From assembly GCA_937949545.1 (NCBI GenBank), contig CALEDR010000037.1, positions 31,931 through 95,930 on the forward strand: DNA of 64,000 nt, written 5' to 3'. The position numbers were made by a program, and so were the translations under genes. The number at the start of each line of letters is the position of its first letter. Positions within the stretch are counted from its first letter, which is position 1. Of the stretch, positions 1 through 9,280 are shown in pieces. The notes under the pieces are model-generated. The model did no database searches. It was not told where the DNA came from and saw nothing but the letters and a program-made list of their open reading frames with translations. The DNA comes from an uncultured Phycisphaerae bacterium (GTDB lineage Bacteria; Planctomycetota; Phycisphaerae; Sedimentisphaerales; Anaerohalosphaeraceae).

Positions 1-47
1 ATATCTTTTGAAAAAATCATTTTGCCGTCCGTAAGGATTGAATTCTT

Positions 48-557
48 CTATTTGCCTTCTTCGCTTTCTACGACAGCTGTTCGTGGTTGTCGGGCCATAG
101 CGACGGTGCCGGTCCGGACAAGGTTTTTGATGCCGTAAGGACGGCAGGCTTCGATAAAGGCCTCGATTTTGTTTTCGGGGCCGGCCACTTCGACCATGAC
201 GAATTTGGAGCCGATGTCCACAACCTTTCCCTGAAACATCTCCACCAAAGCGAGGATTTCCGGGCGTTTTTCAGGCGGGCAGGCGACGCTGATGAGCATC
301 AGGTCTCTGGCGACGACATCCATACCGGCAAAATCCTGGACTTTGACGACGGTGACGATTTTGGCCAGCTGCTTGCGGACCTGTTCAACGACGCGGTCAT
401 CGCCGATGACGACAATGGTCATTCGCGACAGGGAGGGGTCATCGGTTCGGCCGACAGCGAGAGAATCAATATTGAAAGCCCGTGCGGCGAACATTCCCGC
501 CACGTGGGCCAGAACACCGGGTTTATTCTGAACTAAAGCGCTGAGAATATGTTTCAT
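48..557 (-). CDS. ilvN: Acetolactate synthase small (regulatory) subunit
   Basis: Regulatory subunit of acetohydroxyacid synthase, which makes acetolactate or acetohydroxybutyrate in valine, leucine and isoleucine synthesis and binds valine for feedback inhibition. The 169-residue protein starts MKHILSALVQNKPGVLAHVA, the typical ACT-domain opening with the effector-site pattern N-x-P-G-V-L. The ACT domain spans about residues 3-78 and the second small-subunit domain follows. Its length is normal for IlvN/IlvH. It lies 40 bp downstream of ilvB on the same strand, so the two form an operon. Confident family call; ilvN versus ilvH naming is arbitrary. Confidence 0.95.
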   Translation of the reverse strand: MKHILSALVQNKPGVLAHVAGMFAARAFNIDSLAVGRTDDPSLSRMTIVVIGDDRVVEQVRKQLAKIVTVVKVQDFAGMDVVARDLMLISVACPPEKRPEILALVEMFQGKVVDIGSKFVMVEVAGPENKIEAFIEACRPYGIKNLVRTGTVAMARQPRTAVVESEEGK

Positions 558-597
558 TGTTCATCCTTTCCTGTGAGAAGACGACTGGTTTCGGTTT

Positions 598-2313
598 TCA
601 GGCCATTTCGAAGATATCGAGACCGTCCATTTCGTGGAGAGATTTGCCGGCGGGGACCATGGGCCAGACGTTTTCCTCCGGGTCCACACGGAAATCGGCC
701 ACACAGGGTCTTTTTTCTGCGAGCATGGCTTTGATGACGGCCGGGACGTCCTCTTTCTTCTCGGCGCGGAGTCCGACGGCCCCGAAGGCCTCGGCGAGCC
801 GGGCGAAATCGGGACTCTTGAGGGAGCTGCAGGAATAGCGTTTGCCGTAGAAAAGTTCCTGCCACTGGCGAACCATCCCCATGTAGCCGTTGTTGATCAG
901 GCAGACTTTGACAGGCAGCTCATACATGACGGCGGTGGACAGTTCAGTGAGGGTCATATTGAAGCTGCTGTCTCCGTCGATGTCGATGACGAGGGTGTCG
1001 GGGTTGGCAATCTGGGCGCCGATGGCGGCCGGCAGACCGAAGCCCATAGTGCCCAGGCCGCCGGAGGTGATAAACTGACGCGGCCGGTTGAAACGGTAGA
1101 ACTGGGCCGTCCACATCTGATGCTGTCCGACGCCGGTGGTGATAATCGCCTGTCCCTGGGTCTGTTTCCAGAGTTCTTCGATGACATACTGGGGTTTGAT
1201 GGTTTTGGCATTCTGATCATACCGGAGCGGATGGCGTTTTTTCCACTCGGCGATTTGGTCAAACCATTCTTTTCGTTCTTTGTACTCAACCAGTTCGAGC
1301 ATTTCCGTCAAAACGTGTCGGGCATTTCCGACAACGGGAATATCGGCCGGGACGTTTTTGGAGATGCTGGACGGGTCCAGGTCGATATGGATGACCCGGG
1401 CGTGCGGGGCAAACGCCTTGAGTTTTCCGGTGACGCGGTCATCGAAGCGGGCTCCCACGCAGACAAGCAGGTCGCAGTTCTGCACGGCGAAGTTGGCATA
1501 GGCGGCACCGTGCATGCCGAGCATATTGAGCGACAGCGGGTCATTCTGGTCAAAGGCCCCCAGCCCCATCAGGGTCATTGTGACGGGGATATTAGCCTTT
1601 TTGGCCAGTTTCCGCAGGGGCTCGGAGGCGTTGCCGCTGATGACGCCGCCGCCGACATACAGGACCGGTCTCTGGGAGCTGTTGATTGCCTCTGCGGCCG
1701 CTGTAATTTGGCGGGCATGTCCCCGCTCGCGAATGCGATAGCCCGGCAGTTCAATCGGCTGGGGTGGCGTAACCGGCACCTGGGCGATCTGCATATCGAC
1801 GGGAATGTCAATCAGGACCGGGCCCGGTCTGCCGGTGGAGGCAATAAAGAAGGCCTCGCGGATAGTCTGGGCCAGTTCGTTGGGGTTTTTGACGATAACA
1901 TTGTGTTTGGTGATCGGCCGCGTAATGCCGGTTGTGTCGGCTTCCTGAAATGCATCATTGCCGATCAGTTCCGTACGGACTTGTCCGGTTAAGGCCACCA
2001 GGGGAACGGAGTCCATCATTGCAGTGGCCAGGCCGGTAGTCAGATTGGTGGCACCCGGACCGGATGTAGCAATCACGACGCCGACCTTTCCTGTGGAGCG
2101 GGCGTAAGCGTCGGCCATATGGCAGCCGCCTTGTTCGTGCCGGGGGATGACGACCCGAATGGGGGAATCGTACAGTTTATCAAACAGCGGCAGCACGACA
2201 CCGCCGAGGTATCCGAAGAGCACTTCCACGCCGTGCTCCAGCAGGGTATCGACAATAATCTGACTGCCTGGTTTTGTCTGAACGGCTGTTTTTTCGGTCG
2301 TATTGGCTGTCAT
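598..2313 (-). CDS. ilvB: Acetolactate synthase large (catalytic) subunit
   Basis: Thiamine-diphosphate enzyme that condenses pyruvate with pyruvate or 2-oxobutyrate, the first common step of branched-chain amino acid synthesis. The 571-residue protein shows the N-terminal TPP domain with the catalytic glutamate in PRHEQGG (Glu60), the central FAD-type domain, and the C-terminal Mg-TPP motif starting at IDIDGDSSFN (about residue 445). The length is typical. The start is supported by an AGGAG Shine-Dalgarno just upstream. The gene heads an ilvB-ilvN operon behind a promoter at 2660-2688 and a leader of about 340 nt. Confidence 0.96.
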   Translation of the reverse strand: MTANTTEKTAVQTKPGSQIIVDTLLEHGVEVLFGYLGGVVLPLFDKLYDSPIRVVIPRHEQGGCHMADAYARSTGKVGVVIATSGPGATNLTTGLATAMMDSVPLVALTGQVRTELIGNDAFQEADTTGITRPITKHNVIVKNPNELAQTIREAFFIASTGRPGPVLIDIPVDMQIAQVPVTPPQPIELPGYRIRERGHARQITAAAEAINSSQRPVLYVGGGVISGNASEPLRKLAKKANIPVTMTLMGLGAFDQNDPLSLNMLGMHGAAYANFAVQNCDLLVCVGARFDDRVTGKLKAFAPHARVIHIDLDPSSISKNVPADIPVVGNARHVLTEMLELVEYKERKEWFDQIAEWKKRHPLRYDQNAKTIKPQYVIEELWKQTQGQAIITTGVGQHQMWTAQFYRFNRPRQFITSGGLGTMGFGLPAAIGAQIANPDTLVIDIDGDSSFNMTLTELSTAVMYELPVKVCLINNGYMGMVRQWQELFYGKRYSCSSLKSPDFARLAEAFGAVGLRAEKKEDVPAVIKAMLAEKRPCVADFRVDPEENVWPMVPAGKSLHEMDGLDIFEMA

Positions 2314-2371
2314 TGGAAACTCCTGTAATGAGAAGATTATCAGCTGAAAGATTTTTCCTGCGGCCGAAGGA

Positions 2372-2464
2372 CTATTGAGCGCAAGATACGAAACGGAAAT
2401 GGATTGGATTTTGAAATACCGAGGGAGATGCGGCTGTGCCGAAATGAGAAGTTTGTGTGTTCAT
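2372..2464 (-). CDS. Possible 30-residue upstream ORF in the ilvB leader
   Basis: A short ORF (MNTQTSHFGTAAS...SCAQ) inside the ilvBN leader, with a strong Shine-Dalgarno (CAGGAG) six bases before its ATG. It ends about 58 bp before ilvB. It is not rich in Ile, Val or Leu codons, so it does not look like a classical attenuation peptide. It could be a translated leader peptide or chance. No homologue is recognised. Confidence 0.3.
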   Translation of the reverse strand: MNTQTSHFGTAASPSVFQNPIHFRFVSCAQ

Positions 2465-2659
2465 AGATTTTCTCCTGATAAACATTTCGTTATACCGATT
2501 TTTGCGGTTTTCGGAGGCCTCCACCATCTGCTTCCGCCGGCAAACCCCAAGTCTGTCCGGCTGATGCAAACGGGTTTCACGCCCGCCGCAAAATCGTCAC
2601 CACAACACCTTGTTGTGTTTCAGGATGTTCTGTTCGCTATGCGAAAGAACTGACTTTTA

Positions 2660-2688
2660 ACCATACCTTTGTTTGCGGATTGAGTCAA
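2660..2688 (-). promoter_or_regulatory. Predicted sigma-70 promoter for ilvBN
   Basis: Read on the minus strand, TTGACT and TATGGT are separated by exactly 17 bp. Transcription would start near 2653, leaving a leader of about 340 nt before ilvB. No T-box specifier or T-box consensus was seen in that leader. Confidence 0.55.
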
Positions 2689-2730
2689 ACGGTATTTTCT
2701 TTTTTCGTCAAAAAGCCGTCTAAAGTTCGA

Positions 2731-2758
2731 TTGCAAGCGGCGATTTCGGCGATATAAT
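2731..2758 (+). promoter_or_regulatory. Predicted sigma-70 promoter for the BamD-like/LptE genes
   Basis: TTGCAA and a perfect TATAAT are separated by 16 bp, 55 bp upstream of the start codon at 2813. It is divergent from the ilvBN promoter, which lies only about 45 bp away, so the two units share an intergenic region. Confidence 0.6.
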
Positions 2759-2812
2759 GTCGAGTATCAGGACAGGTCCGGGAAGATAGCCTGCGGTTGG
2801 AAGGATTGTAAG

Positions 2813-3910
2813 ATGCTTAAAGGCAAGAGATTAGCGTTTTTTGGGTTCTGGGCGGTTTGCGTTTTCTCTGTGCCCGGCTTTTGTGGACAGACGTGGCGAT
2901 TAACGCCTGAGTCAGGCTGGCAGGAGGTTTCCGGCAGTCCCGAGGGGCAGTTTCTGCTGAAAATTTCTGAAATCAAGCAGCAGATCGAACAGGGCGACCG
3001 AGCGGCAGCCGAACGGGCGCTGGATAGTTTGGAGACGGATTTTCCGGTGTTTTCAGGTCCGGATTTGACCCTTTATATTCAAGGGGAAAAGCAGTATATT
3101 CGGAATAACTGGTCAAAGGCGGCCAAGCAGTATAAGAAGTGTCTGACGGATTATCCGGACAGCCCGCTTCAGACGGCGGCGGCCGAACGGCTGTATTCGA
3201 TTGGGGCGGCCTATATGGGGGGCCAGAAGCGTCCGTTTCTGAAGATTTTCCGTCTGCCGGCTTATGAAGAGGGCGAAAAAATCCTGCGGGACCTGGCCGA
3301 CCGCTGGGGCCGGGCGCCGCTGGCCTATCGGTCGCTGATTACCCTTGCGGAAAATCAGGAGCGGCGGGAGCAGTATCTGGATGCCTATCAGACCTGGGCG
3401 GAGATTGCAGACCGCTGGCCGACCGGAGAGAGCGGACGGATTGCCCTGTTGCGGATGGCCCAGACGCTGCATGCGTCGTATCGGAGTCCGCATTATGATG
3501 CGACGGTGCTGCGGGGGGCCTCGAGTTATTTTGAAGATTATCGTAAGCGGTATGAGGCCAGTGCAGCGGAACTGGGAATCGAGCAGACTCTGGAGATGAT
3601 TGCGGAACAGCAGGCCTACAAACTTTTTTTCGTGGGTCTTCATTATGAACGGACGGAACAGATCGGAGCGGCCCTGATGTATTATCGAAAGGCTCTGGAC
3701 CAGTATCCCCAGACTCGAGCGGCCCGAATGGCCCGGGAGCACACCTCTGCTTTGGAAGAGGGCCGCAGTCTGCTGCCGCCGAAAAGTCTGCGGCGGAAGC
3801 TTGCAGATGCCGGAGCGGATTTTCTGGATCATTGGTTTGGATTGGGGTACGTTTTGGATTTGCCGACGGGAAAAGAACCGAAAGAAACGAATCCTATGGA
3901 GGGCGTCTGA
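2813..3910 (+). CDS. BamD/YfiO-like TPR outer-membrane assembly protein
   Basis: 365-residue exported protein with a signal peptide (about residues 1-24, hydrophobic core FGFWAVCVFSV) and helical TPR-like repeats in the pattern of BamD/YfiO and Tol-Pal CpoB proteins. Examples are NNWSKAAKQYKKCLTDYPDS and IGAALMYYRKALDQYPQT. BamD is an accessory scaffold of the outer-membrane beta-barrel assembly machine. No convincing lipobox is visible: the cysteine in PGFCG is not preceded by a normal lipobox, so it may be periplasmic. It sits 3 bp upstream of an LptE-like lipoprotein, which supports an envelope-assembly role. The family assignment rests on TPR pattern and context. Confidence 0.75.
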   Translation: MLKGKRLAFFGFWAVCVFSVPGFCGQTWRLTPESGWQEVSGSPEGQFLLKISEIKQQIEQGDRAAAERALDSLETDFPVFSGPDLTLYIQGEKQYIRNNWSKAAKQYKKCLTDYPDSPLQTAAAERLYSIGAAYMGGQKRPFLKIFRLPAYEEGEKILRDLADRWGRAPLAYRSLITLAENQERREQYLDAYQTWAEIADRWPTGESGRIALLRMAQTLHASYRSPHYDATVLRGASSYFEDYRKRYEASAAELGIEQTLEMIAEQQAYKLFFVGLHYERTEQIGAALMYYRKALDQYPQTRAARMAREHTSALEEGRSLLPPKSLRRKLADAGADFLDHWFGLGYVLDLPTGKEPKETNPMEGV

Positions 3911-3913
3911 GCT

Positions 3914-4426
3914 ATGCGTAAGGGACGGCACGAATGGATTCTGCCGGCTGCGGCGGTGTGCGGACTTCTGATGACGATCGGATGTTCCGGATATACCAAC
4001 CGCTGGCCGTATCCGGAACAGATACGGACGGTGTATGTGGAGATGTTTGACACATCGGACTTCCGGCGGGGGTATGAGTATCTGCTGACGGACGCGGTGT
4101 GCAAGCAAATCGAGGCCCAGACACCTTACAAGATTGTATCGGACCGGAAGGCCGCGGACTCGATTCTGAGCGGAACAATCCGGACGGGGCAGGGGGGGTT
4201 GACGGTGGACCGTTATACCGGCAGGCCCCTGGAGCAGGAGGCCCTGGTGCGTGTGACGTTTACATGGAAAGATTTGCGGACAGGGGAGGTTCTGATTAAT
4301 CAGGAGACGGTGGCGGCTTCGGAGCCCTATTCGGCTTTTCTGAGTCAGGATTTTGAATACTCGGCCGCTCGTGCTGTGAACAAGGCGGCGCAGCGTCTCG
4401 TAGAGCGGATGGAATCGGGCTGGTAA
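3914..4426 (+). CDS. lptE: LptE-like outer-membrane lipoprotein (LPS assembly)
   Basis: 170-residue lipoprotein: the signal peptide ends at the lipobox LMTIGC (lipidated Cys about residue 24). The body follows the LptE pattern: a short N-terminal strand, then an aromatic/hydrophobic beta segment (TVYVEMFDTSDFRRGYEYLL), then a domain with ADSILSGTI and a C-terminal helix AVNKAAQRLVERMES. LptE is the plug and chaperone of the LptD LPS translocon, which implies an outer membrane with LPS-like lipid. It directly follows the BamD-like gene and precedes ftsH by 74 bp. LptE family proteins are divergent, so this is a good but not certain call. Confidence 0.75.
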   Translation: MRKGRHEWILPAAAVCGLLMTIGCSGYTNRWPYPEQIRTVYVEMFDTSDFRRGYEYLLTDAVCKQIEAQTPYKIVSDRKAADSILSGTIRTGQGGLTVDRYTGRPLEQEALVRVTFTWKDLRTGEVLINQETVAASEPYSAFLSQDFEYSAARAVNKAAQRLVERMESGW

Positions 4427-4500
4427 CCGGCGGAAACAAAAGAAAGTCTTTTTTAAACAATAGTTACGGTTCAGAACCGGCAAAGAAAAGACAAATATCT

Positions 4501-6444
4501 ATGACAGAAAAAGAATCCAAACGCGGACCGAAAGTTCCGCTTCCGAATTATCAGCGGGGCCCTTTGAGCTGGCTTTTGATCGGGCTCCTGCTGATGCTGA
4601 TGATTTCGACGCTGATGCGGATGCAGCGGGTCCAGGAGCTGACGTATTCTCCGGAATTTCTGGATCATGTGCGTGCCGGGCATGTTAAGTCCGTCGTGAT
4701 TCACGAGGGCAAGGGCAAAATTCTCGGAGAATTTGACCCGAAATTCGTTTCGGACGGCAGGCCCGCACGGTTTGAGGTGTCTGTCTCGGAGGTGCTGAAA
4801 GATGAGACTCTGCTTCCGCTGCTGGTTTCCCAGCGGGTGGAGGTGAAGATTCAGAAGCCGGACATGTGGGCTCCGCTGCTTTGGAATCTGCTGCCGTTTG
4901 TGCTGCTGATTGCGCTGATTTACTTTTTCTTTATCCGGAACATCCGCACGGGCGGCGGGATGCTGATGAACTTCGGCCGCAGCAAGCACCGGGTTCAGGG
5001 CAAGAATACCAAAAAGACCTTTGATGATGTAGCGGGGATTGAAGAGGCCAAAGAGGAGGTGGCGGAAATCATCGAGTTTTTGAAGAACCCCAAGAAGTTT
5101 CAGAAAATCGGCGGCCGGATTCCCCGCGGGGTTTTGCTGGTTGGTCCGCCCGGCTGCGGCAAGACGCTTCTGGCTAAGGCGATTGCGGGCGAGGCGGATG
5201 TGCCGTTTTTCAGCATTGCCGGCAGCGATTTTGTGGAGATGTTTGTCGGGGTCGGAGCCAGCCGCGTGCGGGATTTATTCCGGCAGGCGAAGGAAAACTC
5301 CCCGTGCATTATTTTTCTGGATGAGATTGATGCCATCGGCCGCAAGAGAGGTCCGGGATTTGTCAGCGGGGGTCATGATGAGCGGGAACAGACGCTCAAT
5401 GCGATTCTGGTCGAAATGGACGGTTTTGACACCAACGACCAGGTGATTGTGATTGCGGCGACGAACCGGGCGGATATTCTGGACCATGCCCTGACGCGTC
5501 CGGGGCGGTTTGACCGGCAGGTGGTGGTGCCGCTGCCGGATTTGAAGGGGCGGATGAAGATTCTTCAGATTCATGCCCGGCGGGTCAAATGCGGGCCGGA
5601 TGTGGATTTTGAGCGGCTGGCCCGCGGGACGCCGATGTTCAGCGGGGCGGAGCTGGAGGCGCTGATTAATGAAGCGGCCATCAGTGCGAGCATGCAGAAC
5701 AAGGATTATGTGGAGATGAGCGATTTGGAGGAGGCGCGGGATAAGGTGCGGTGGGGCCGTGCCAAGCGAAGCCGGGTGATTGATGAGTATGACAAGCGGC
5801 TGACGGCGTATCATGAGGCCGGCCATGCCCTGGTGCAGTCGCTGCTGCCGGACGCCGACCCGCTGCACAAGGTGAGCATTATCCCGAGGGGGCCGATGGG
5901 CGGGGCGACATTTGCTCTCCCGGAGAAAGACCGGCTGTATTATTCAAAACGATTCTGTCTGGCGCAGCTGCAGATTTGTTTTGCCGGGCGGATCGCTGTC
6001 AAGATGGTTTTCAACGACATCGACAGCGGGGCCTATTCCGATATTCGGCAGGCAACGCTCCTGGCCCGCCAGATGGTGGCGGAATGGGGAATGGGGGAAG
6101 AAGTCGGGCCGGTCTATTACGGAGCGGACGGATCTGATACATATTTTTACGGACCGGTTGGGGTGGACTATTCTCAGAAGACGGCGGAATTGATTGACCG
6201 GGAAATCAAGAAACTGCTGGATTCGGCCTATGCGAAGGCGGAAGAGCTGCTGATGCAGCATCAGGATAAGCTTCATGCTCTCGCAGAAGCCCTGCTGAAA
6301 TATGAAACGCTCGATGCGGAGGATGTGAAACTCATCATCAGCGGTGGGAAACTGGAAAAGCCGACGGTCTCGGACCTGCTGAATATGGAGCAGAAAAAGC
6401 TTTCATCGTCATCCGGCCTGGAGGAAGAAGACTGGAAGGACTGA
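4501..6444 (+). CDS. ftsH: ATP-dependent zinc metalloprotease FtsH
   Basis: Membrane-anchored AAA+ protease that degrades misfolded membrane proteins and short-lived regulators. The 647-residue protein has two N-terminal transmembrane helices (about residues 20-40 and 124-141) flanking a small periplasmic domain. The AAA module follows, with Walker A GPPGCGKT (about residue 214), Walker [12 protein letters not shown] and the second region of homology [20 protein letters not shown]. The peptidase domain carries the zinc motif HEAGH near residue 437. All catalytic elements are intact and the length is typical. It may be co-transcribed with the upstream lipoprotein gene. Confidence 0.97.
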   Translation: MTEKESKRGPKVPLPNYQRGPLSWLLIGLLLMLMISTLMRMQRVQELTYSPEFLDHVRAGHVKSVVIHEGKGKILGEFDPKFVSDGRPARFEVSVSEVLKDETLLPLLVSQRVEVKIQKPDMWAPLLWNLLPFVLLIALIYFFFIRNIRTGGGMLMNFGRSKHRVQGKNTKKTFDDVAGIEEAKEEVAEIIEFLKNPKKFQKIGGRIPRGVLLVGPPGCGKTLLAKAIAGEADVPFFSIAGSDFVEMFVGVGASRVRDLFRQAKENSPCIIFLDEIDAIGRKRGPGFVSGGHDEREQTLNAILVEMDGFDTNDQVIVIAATNRADILDHALTRPGRFDRQVVVPLPDLKGRMKILQIHARRVKCGPDVDFERLARGTPMFSGAELEALINEAAISASMQNKDYVEMSDLEEARDKVRWGRAKRSRVIDEYDKRLTAYHEAGHALVQSLLPDADPLHKVSIIPRGPMGGATFALPEKDRLYYSKRFCLAQLQICFAGRIAVKMVFNDIDSGAYSDIRQATLLARQMVAEWGMGEEVGPVYYGADGSDTYFYGPVGVDYSQKTAELIDREIKKLLDSAYAKAEELLMQHQDKLHALAEALLKYETLDAEDVKLIISGGKLEKPTVSDLLNMEQKKLSSSSGLEEEDWKD

Positions 6445-6488
6445 ATTCTTCGGCCTGCCGAGGCGGTTGGGTCAAGGCGGGACATTTT

Positions 6489-8470
6489 ATGGGCGGTGCA
6501 TCGAAGTTAACCCGGCGGGGTTTGGGGGTTCTTCTGTTTGTTTCGGTTTTCACGCTGTCTGGAAAAGCTTCCTCTGTGAGTGAGTCGGCTGGGGGCGGTT
6601 CGTTTTTTGTCATTCGGGTTGTCGATGAGCAGACGGGACGGGGGGTGCCCCTGATGGAGCTGAAGACCACTAACGGGATTTCCTTCTGGACGGACAGTCA
6701 AGGTGTCATCGCCTTTTTCGAACCGGGTCTGATGGAGCGAGAGGTGTATTTTTTGTGCGAGGTCCGGGGTATGAGTATCCACCGGACGGCTTCGGAAATC
6801 GGGGGGTACGGCTGCATGTGCGGGCGGGAAAAACGGCCCAGGTTCAGGTCAGGCGTGTGAACATTGCCGAACGACTGTACCGCATTACGGGGCAGGGCAT
6901 CTATCGGGACAGTGTGCTGGCGGGACTTCCGGTGCCGCTGAAAAATCCCGACTTAAACGGACAGGTGATGGGGCAGGACTCCGTTCAGACCTGCTGGTAC
7001 AAAGACAGACTGTACTGGTTTTGGGGCGATACGAATTGTCCGTTTTATCCGCTGGGAAACTTTGCAACCTCCGGGGCGGTATCTCAGCTGCCGCGGCAGG
7101 GCGGGCTGGACCCGGCTGTCGGAGTGGACCTGCACTATTTTACGGACGAGAGGGGCTTTTGCAGGAAGATGGTGCCGTTGCCGGAGGAGGGGCTCGTGTG
7201 GATTGAGGGGGTCTGTACCGTGAAGGATTCGGAGGGGAAGGAGCATATGACGGCGTTCTTTTCCCGCCGAAAAGGGCTGACGGAGGCGCTGGAATACGGT
7301 CTTTTGGACTATGACGATTCGGCCTGTCAGTTTCGTCCGGTGCTTCGAAGCGAAAAAAATCCGGTACCGTTCGACGGTGTCGGCCATCCGTTTGGGACGG
7401 TCTGCGGGGGCAAACGCTATTATTATTTTGCTGTGCCGTTTCCGCTGGGGGTTCGAATGCGGATTTCCGCCTGCTGGGGCGATATGCTTTGTCCGGAACG
7501 ATATGAGATTTATACGGCCCTGGGCAATTCTTCGGCAGGTTCAGGCAGCAAGCCGGGAGGACGCTGGGTTTCTTGGGGGGAATTGCGGGCCCGATGGAAA
7601 TCAGAAGAGGAGCTGAAACAAGCTCTGCGGAAAGAAGCACAGGGCACCGCTCTTTTGTCTGACATCCGGAACGGTGCTTCCGTGATTCCTCACAGCGGTT
7701 CTGTCTATTGGAATGACTGCCGGAGGAAGTGGATTCTGATTGCCGTTCAGCAGGACGGGGAATCCTCCTATTTGGGGGAGGTGTGGTATGCGGAGGCCGA
7801 CACACCCGCAGGGCCGTGGGGATATGCTCAGAAGGTTGTCTCGCACGAGCGGTATTCTTTTTACAATCCGAAGCATCACCCCTATTTTGACCAGGACGGC
7901 GGGCGTATCATTTATTTTGAGGGGACATACAGTTTTACCTTCTCTGGTTCAATGGAAACGGCTGTGCCGCGCTATGATTACAATCAGATCATGTATCGGC
8001 TGGATTTGTCGGATGAACGGCTTAGGCTTCCGGAGCCGGTTTATGAGATTCACAGGGATGACGGCAGGCCGGAATATTTGTTCGGTTCGCAGGTCCGAAG
8101 TGAACAGAAGGAGGGAAGCATTGCAGGGATAGCCTTTTGGGCCGTCAGTCCGGAACGGGCCTTCAAAGGGCTGATTCCGATTCATGCGGGAAGGATGGAA
8201 AATGGGCAGATCCGGTTAAGCAAAGAAGCGGGCGACGGGACGGGAAAGCCTCTTTTCTACGGTGTGCCGGCGGGGACGGAGAATCTGAATCGTCTCCTTA
8301 TGCCCTTGTATGAGTACAGGCACAAGAAAACGGGCTTCTTTTATTATTCGGTTGACAACCCCAAAGGGCTTGCGTGGGAGAAGAGTTCAGGACCGCTCTG
8401 TTTGGTCTGGAAAAATCCGGTCGAAAAATGGACAGCGGACTGGGAAGCGCGGCCCTGGACTCTGTGGTAA
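6489..8470 (+). CDS. Secreted DUF4185-like beta-propeller protein, split by a frameshift
   Basis: Two overlapping frames together encode one protein of about 660 residues. The first (from 6489) has a signal peptide (LGVLLFVSVFTLSG core) and a small beta domain with VVDEQTGRGVPL and FFEPGLM, resembling carboxypeptidase-regulatory-like domains. The second (from 6755 to 8470) continues without a natural start: its first codons read VRGPGYEYP, exactly what should follow REVYF. Its body, with RLYWFWGDTN, PHSGSVYWNDCRRKW and repeated bladed beta segments, resembles secreted sugar-associated beta-propellers of the DUF4185/GH43-like kind. The break is at a run of six T (6749-6754). One extra T, or a -1 slip, restores the frame. 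It may be a real frameshift, an assembly error or programmed. Function unknown. Confidence 0.75.
6749..6755 (+). other. Slippery heptamer T_TTT_TTG at the frame junction
   Basis: In the zero frame the codons are TAT TTT TTG. A -1 slip over this X_XXY_YYZ heptamer places the next codon at GTG 6755, which is exactly where the second reading frame begins to match. This is seen directly; programmed use is inference. Confidence 0.6.
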
Positions 8471-8602
8471 GGCCGAAGCATTTCTTTCTGAAAAACCTGA
8501 CGGTTTGTCTTGTCATTTTGGCAGGATTTTTCTGAAAAACATCGGAGATTGAAAATTTCATATCTTTTTGTATTACAAGGGCTTGCGATTGATTATTTGT
8601 TC

Positions 8603-8618
8603 TGGCACGGATTTTGTA
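8603..8618 (+). promoter_or_regulatory. Predicted sigma-54 (-24/-12) promoter for hsp20
   Basis: TGGCACGGATTTTGTA fits the RpoN consensus TGGCACG-N4-TTGCW, with GG and G(T) separated by the required 10 bp. One core mismatch (GT for GC at -12). Transcription would start near 8629, about 60 nt before the hsp20 ATG. Confidence 0.55.
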
Positions 8619-8687
8619 CTAGTCAAATGTGACGGTTGAACAAGAAAAACAAGTCAATCGTAATCGAAAGAAAGGGAGGTGAGAGCT

Positions 8688-9197
8688 ATGGCACTGATGG
8701 AACTGGTACCTTGGAGAACAGGACGCAGAAATCTTTCGGTACGAGGCAGCGAGCTTGAAAATCCTTTCGTGGCGCTGCAGCGGCAGATGAGCCGACTCTT
8801 TGATGAGTTCTTCAGTGATTTCGGTCTGCAGCCCTGGAAGGGGTGGACGGGTTTTGACGGCGGATTCTATCCTCGGATGGATGTGGCTGAAACCGATAAG
8901 GAAATCACGATCACCGCCGAACTGCCCGGGATTGAGCAGAAGGATATCGAGATTTCTCTGGCGGACGGCGTTCTGACCCTGAAAGGGGAAAAGAAACAGT
9001 CGTCTGAAGAGAAGAAAGAGGGCTACTATCATTCCGAGCGCAGCTTCGGGGCCTTCAGCCGAGCGGTGGCGCTGCCTGCGGAGGTGGATGAAAACAAGGT
9101 GGAAGCCACATACAAGGACGGTGTCCTGAAGATCCGCCTGCCCAAAACCGAAAACCAGAAAGCTCGTGCCAAGAAGATTGAGGTCAAAGCCGGATAA
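8688..9197 (+). CDS. hsp20: Small heat-shock protein, Hsp20/alpha-crystallin family
   Basis: ATP-independent cytoplasmic chaperone that holds unfolding proteins. The 169-residue protein has a variable N-terminal arm (about 1-55, including LFDEFFSDFG) and an alpha-crystallin domain from FYPRMDVAETDKEITITAEL to about residue 155. Inside it are LPGIEQKDIEISL and the signature A-x-x-x-x-G-V-L in ATYKDGVLKIRLPK, followed by a short C-terminal tail. A GTG lies 9 bp upstream in frame, but the ATG at 8688 is preceded at ideal spacing by GGGAGGTGAG and gives the normal MALMELVPW start. It is followed by a strong terminator, so it is monocistronic. A sigma-54-like promoter lies upstream. Confidence 0.96.
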   Translation: MALMELVPWRTGRRNLSVRGSELENPFVALQRQMSRLFDEFFSDFGLQPWKGWTGFDGGFYPRMDVAETDKEITITAELPGIEQKDIEISLADGVLTLKGEKKQSSEEKKEGYYHSERSFGAFSRAVALPAEVDENKVEATYKDGVLKIRLPKTENQKARAKKIEVKAG

Positions 9198-9210
9198 TCC
9201 CGGCTTTCCA

Positions 9211-9238
9211 AAAGAGGGCCCGGAAGGCCCTCTTTTTT
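9211..9238 (+). terminator. Rho-independent terminator after hsp20
   Basis: Perfect inverted repeat AGAGGGCC / GGCCCTCT around a CGGAA loop, followed by a run of T. It separates hsp20 from the HtrA protease gene. Confidence 0.9.
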
Positions 9239-9280
9239 CTTTTTTTAAGACGGACACTTGATTGGAAAGGAAGGAAACAA

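Noticed and set aside
634..1992. Long plus-strand ORF of 452 codons opposite ilvB
   Set aside because: Shadow frame of the clearly conserved ilvB gene; it lacks a ribosome-binding site and family motifs.
2314..2653. T-box or other known riboswitch upstream of ilvB
   Set aside because: No T-box consensus or specifier arrangement could be found by eye on the minus strand.
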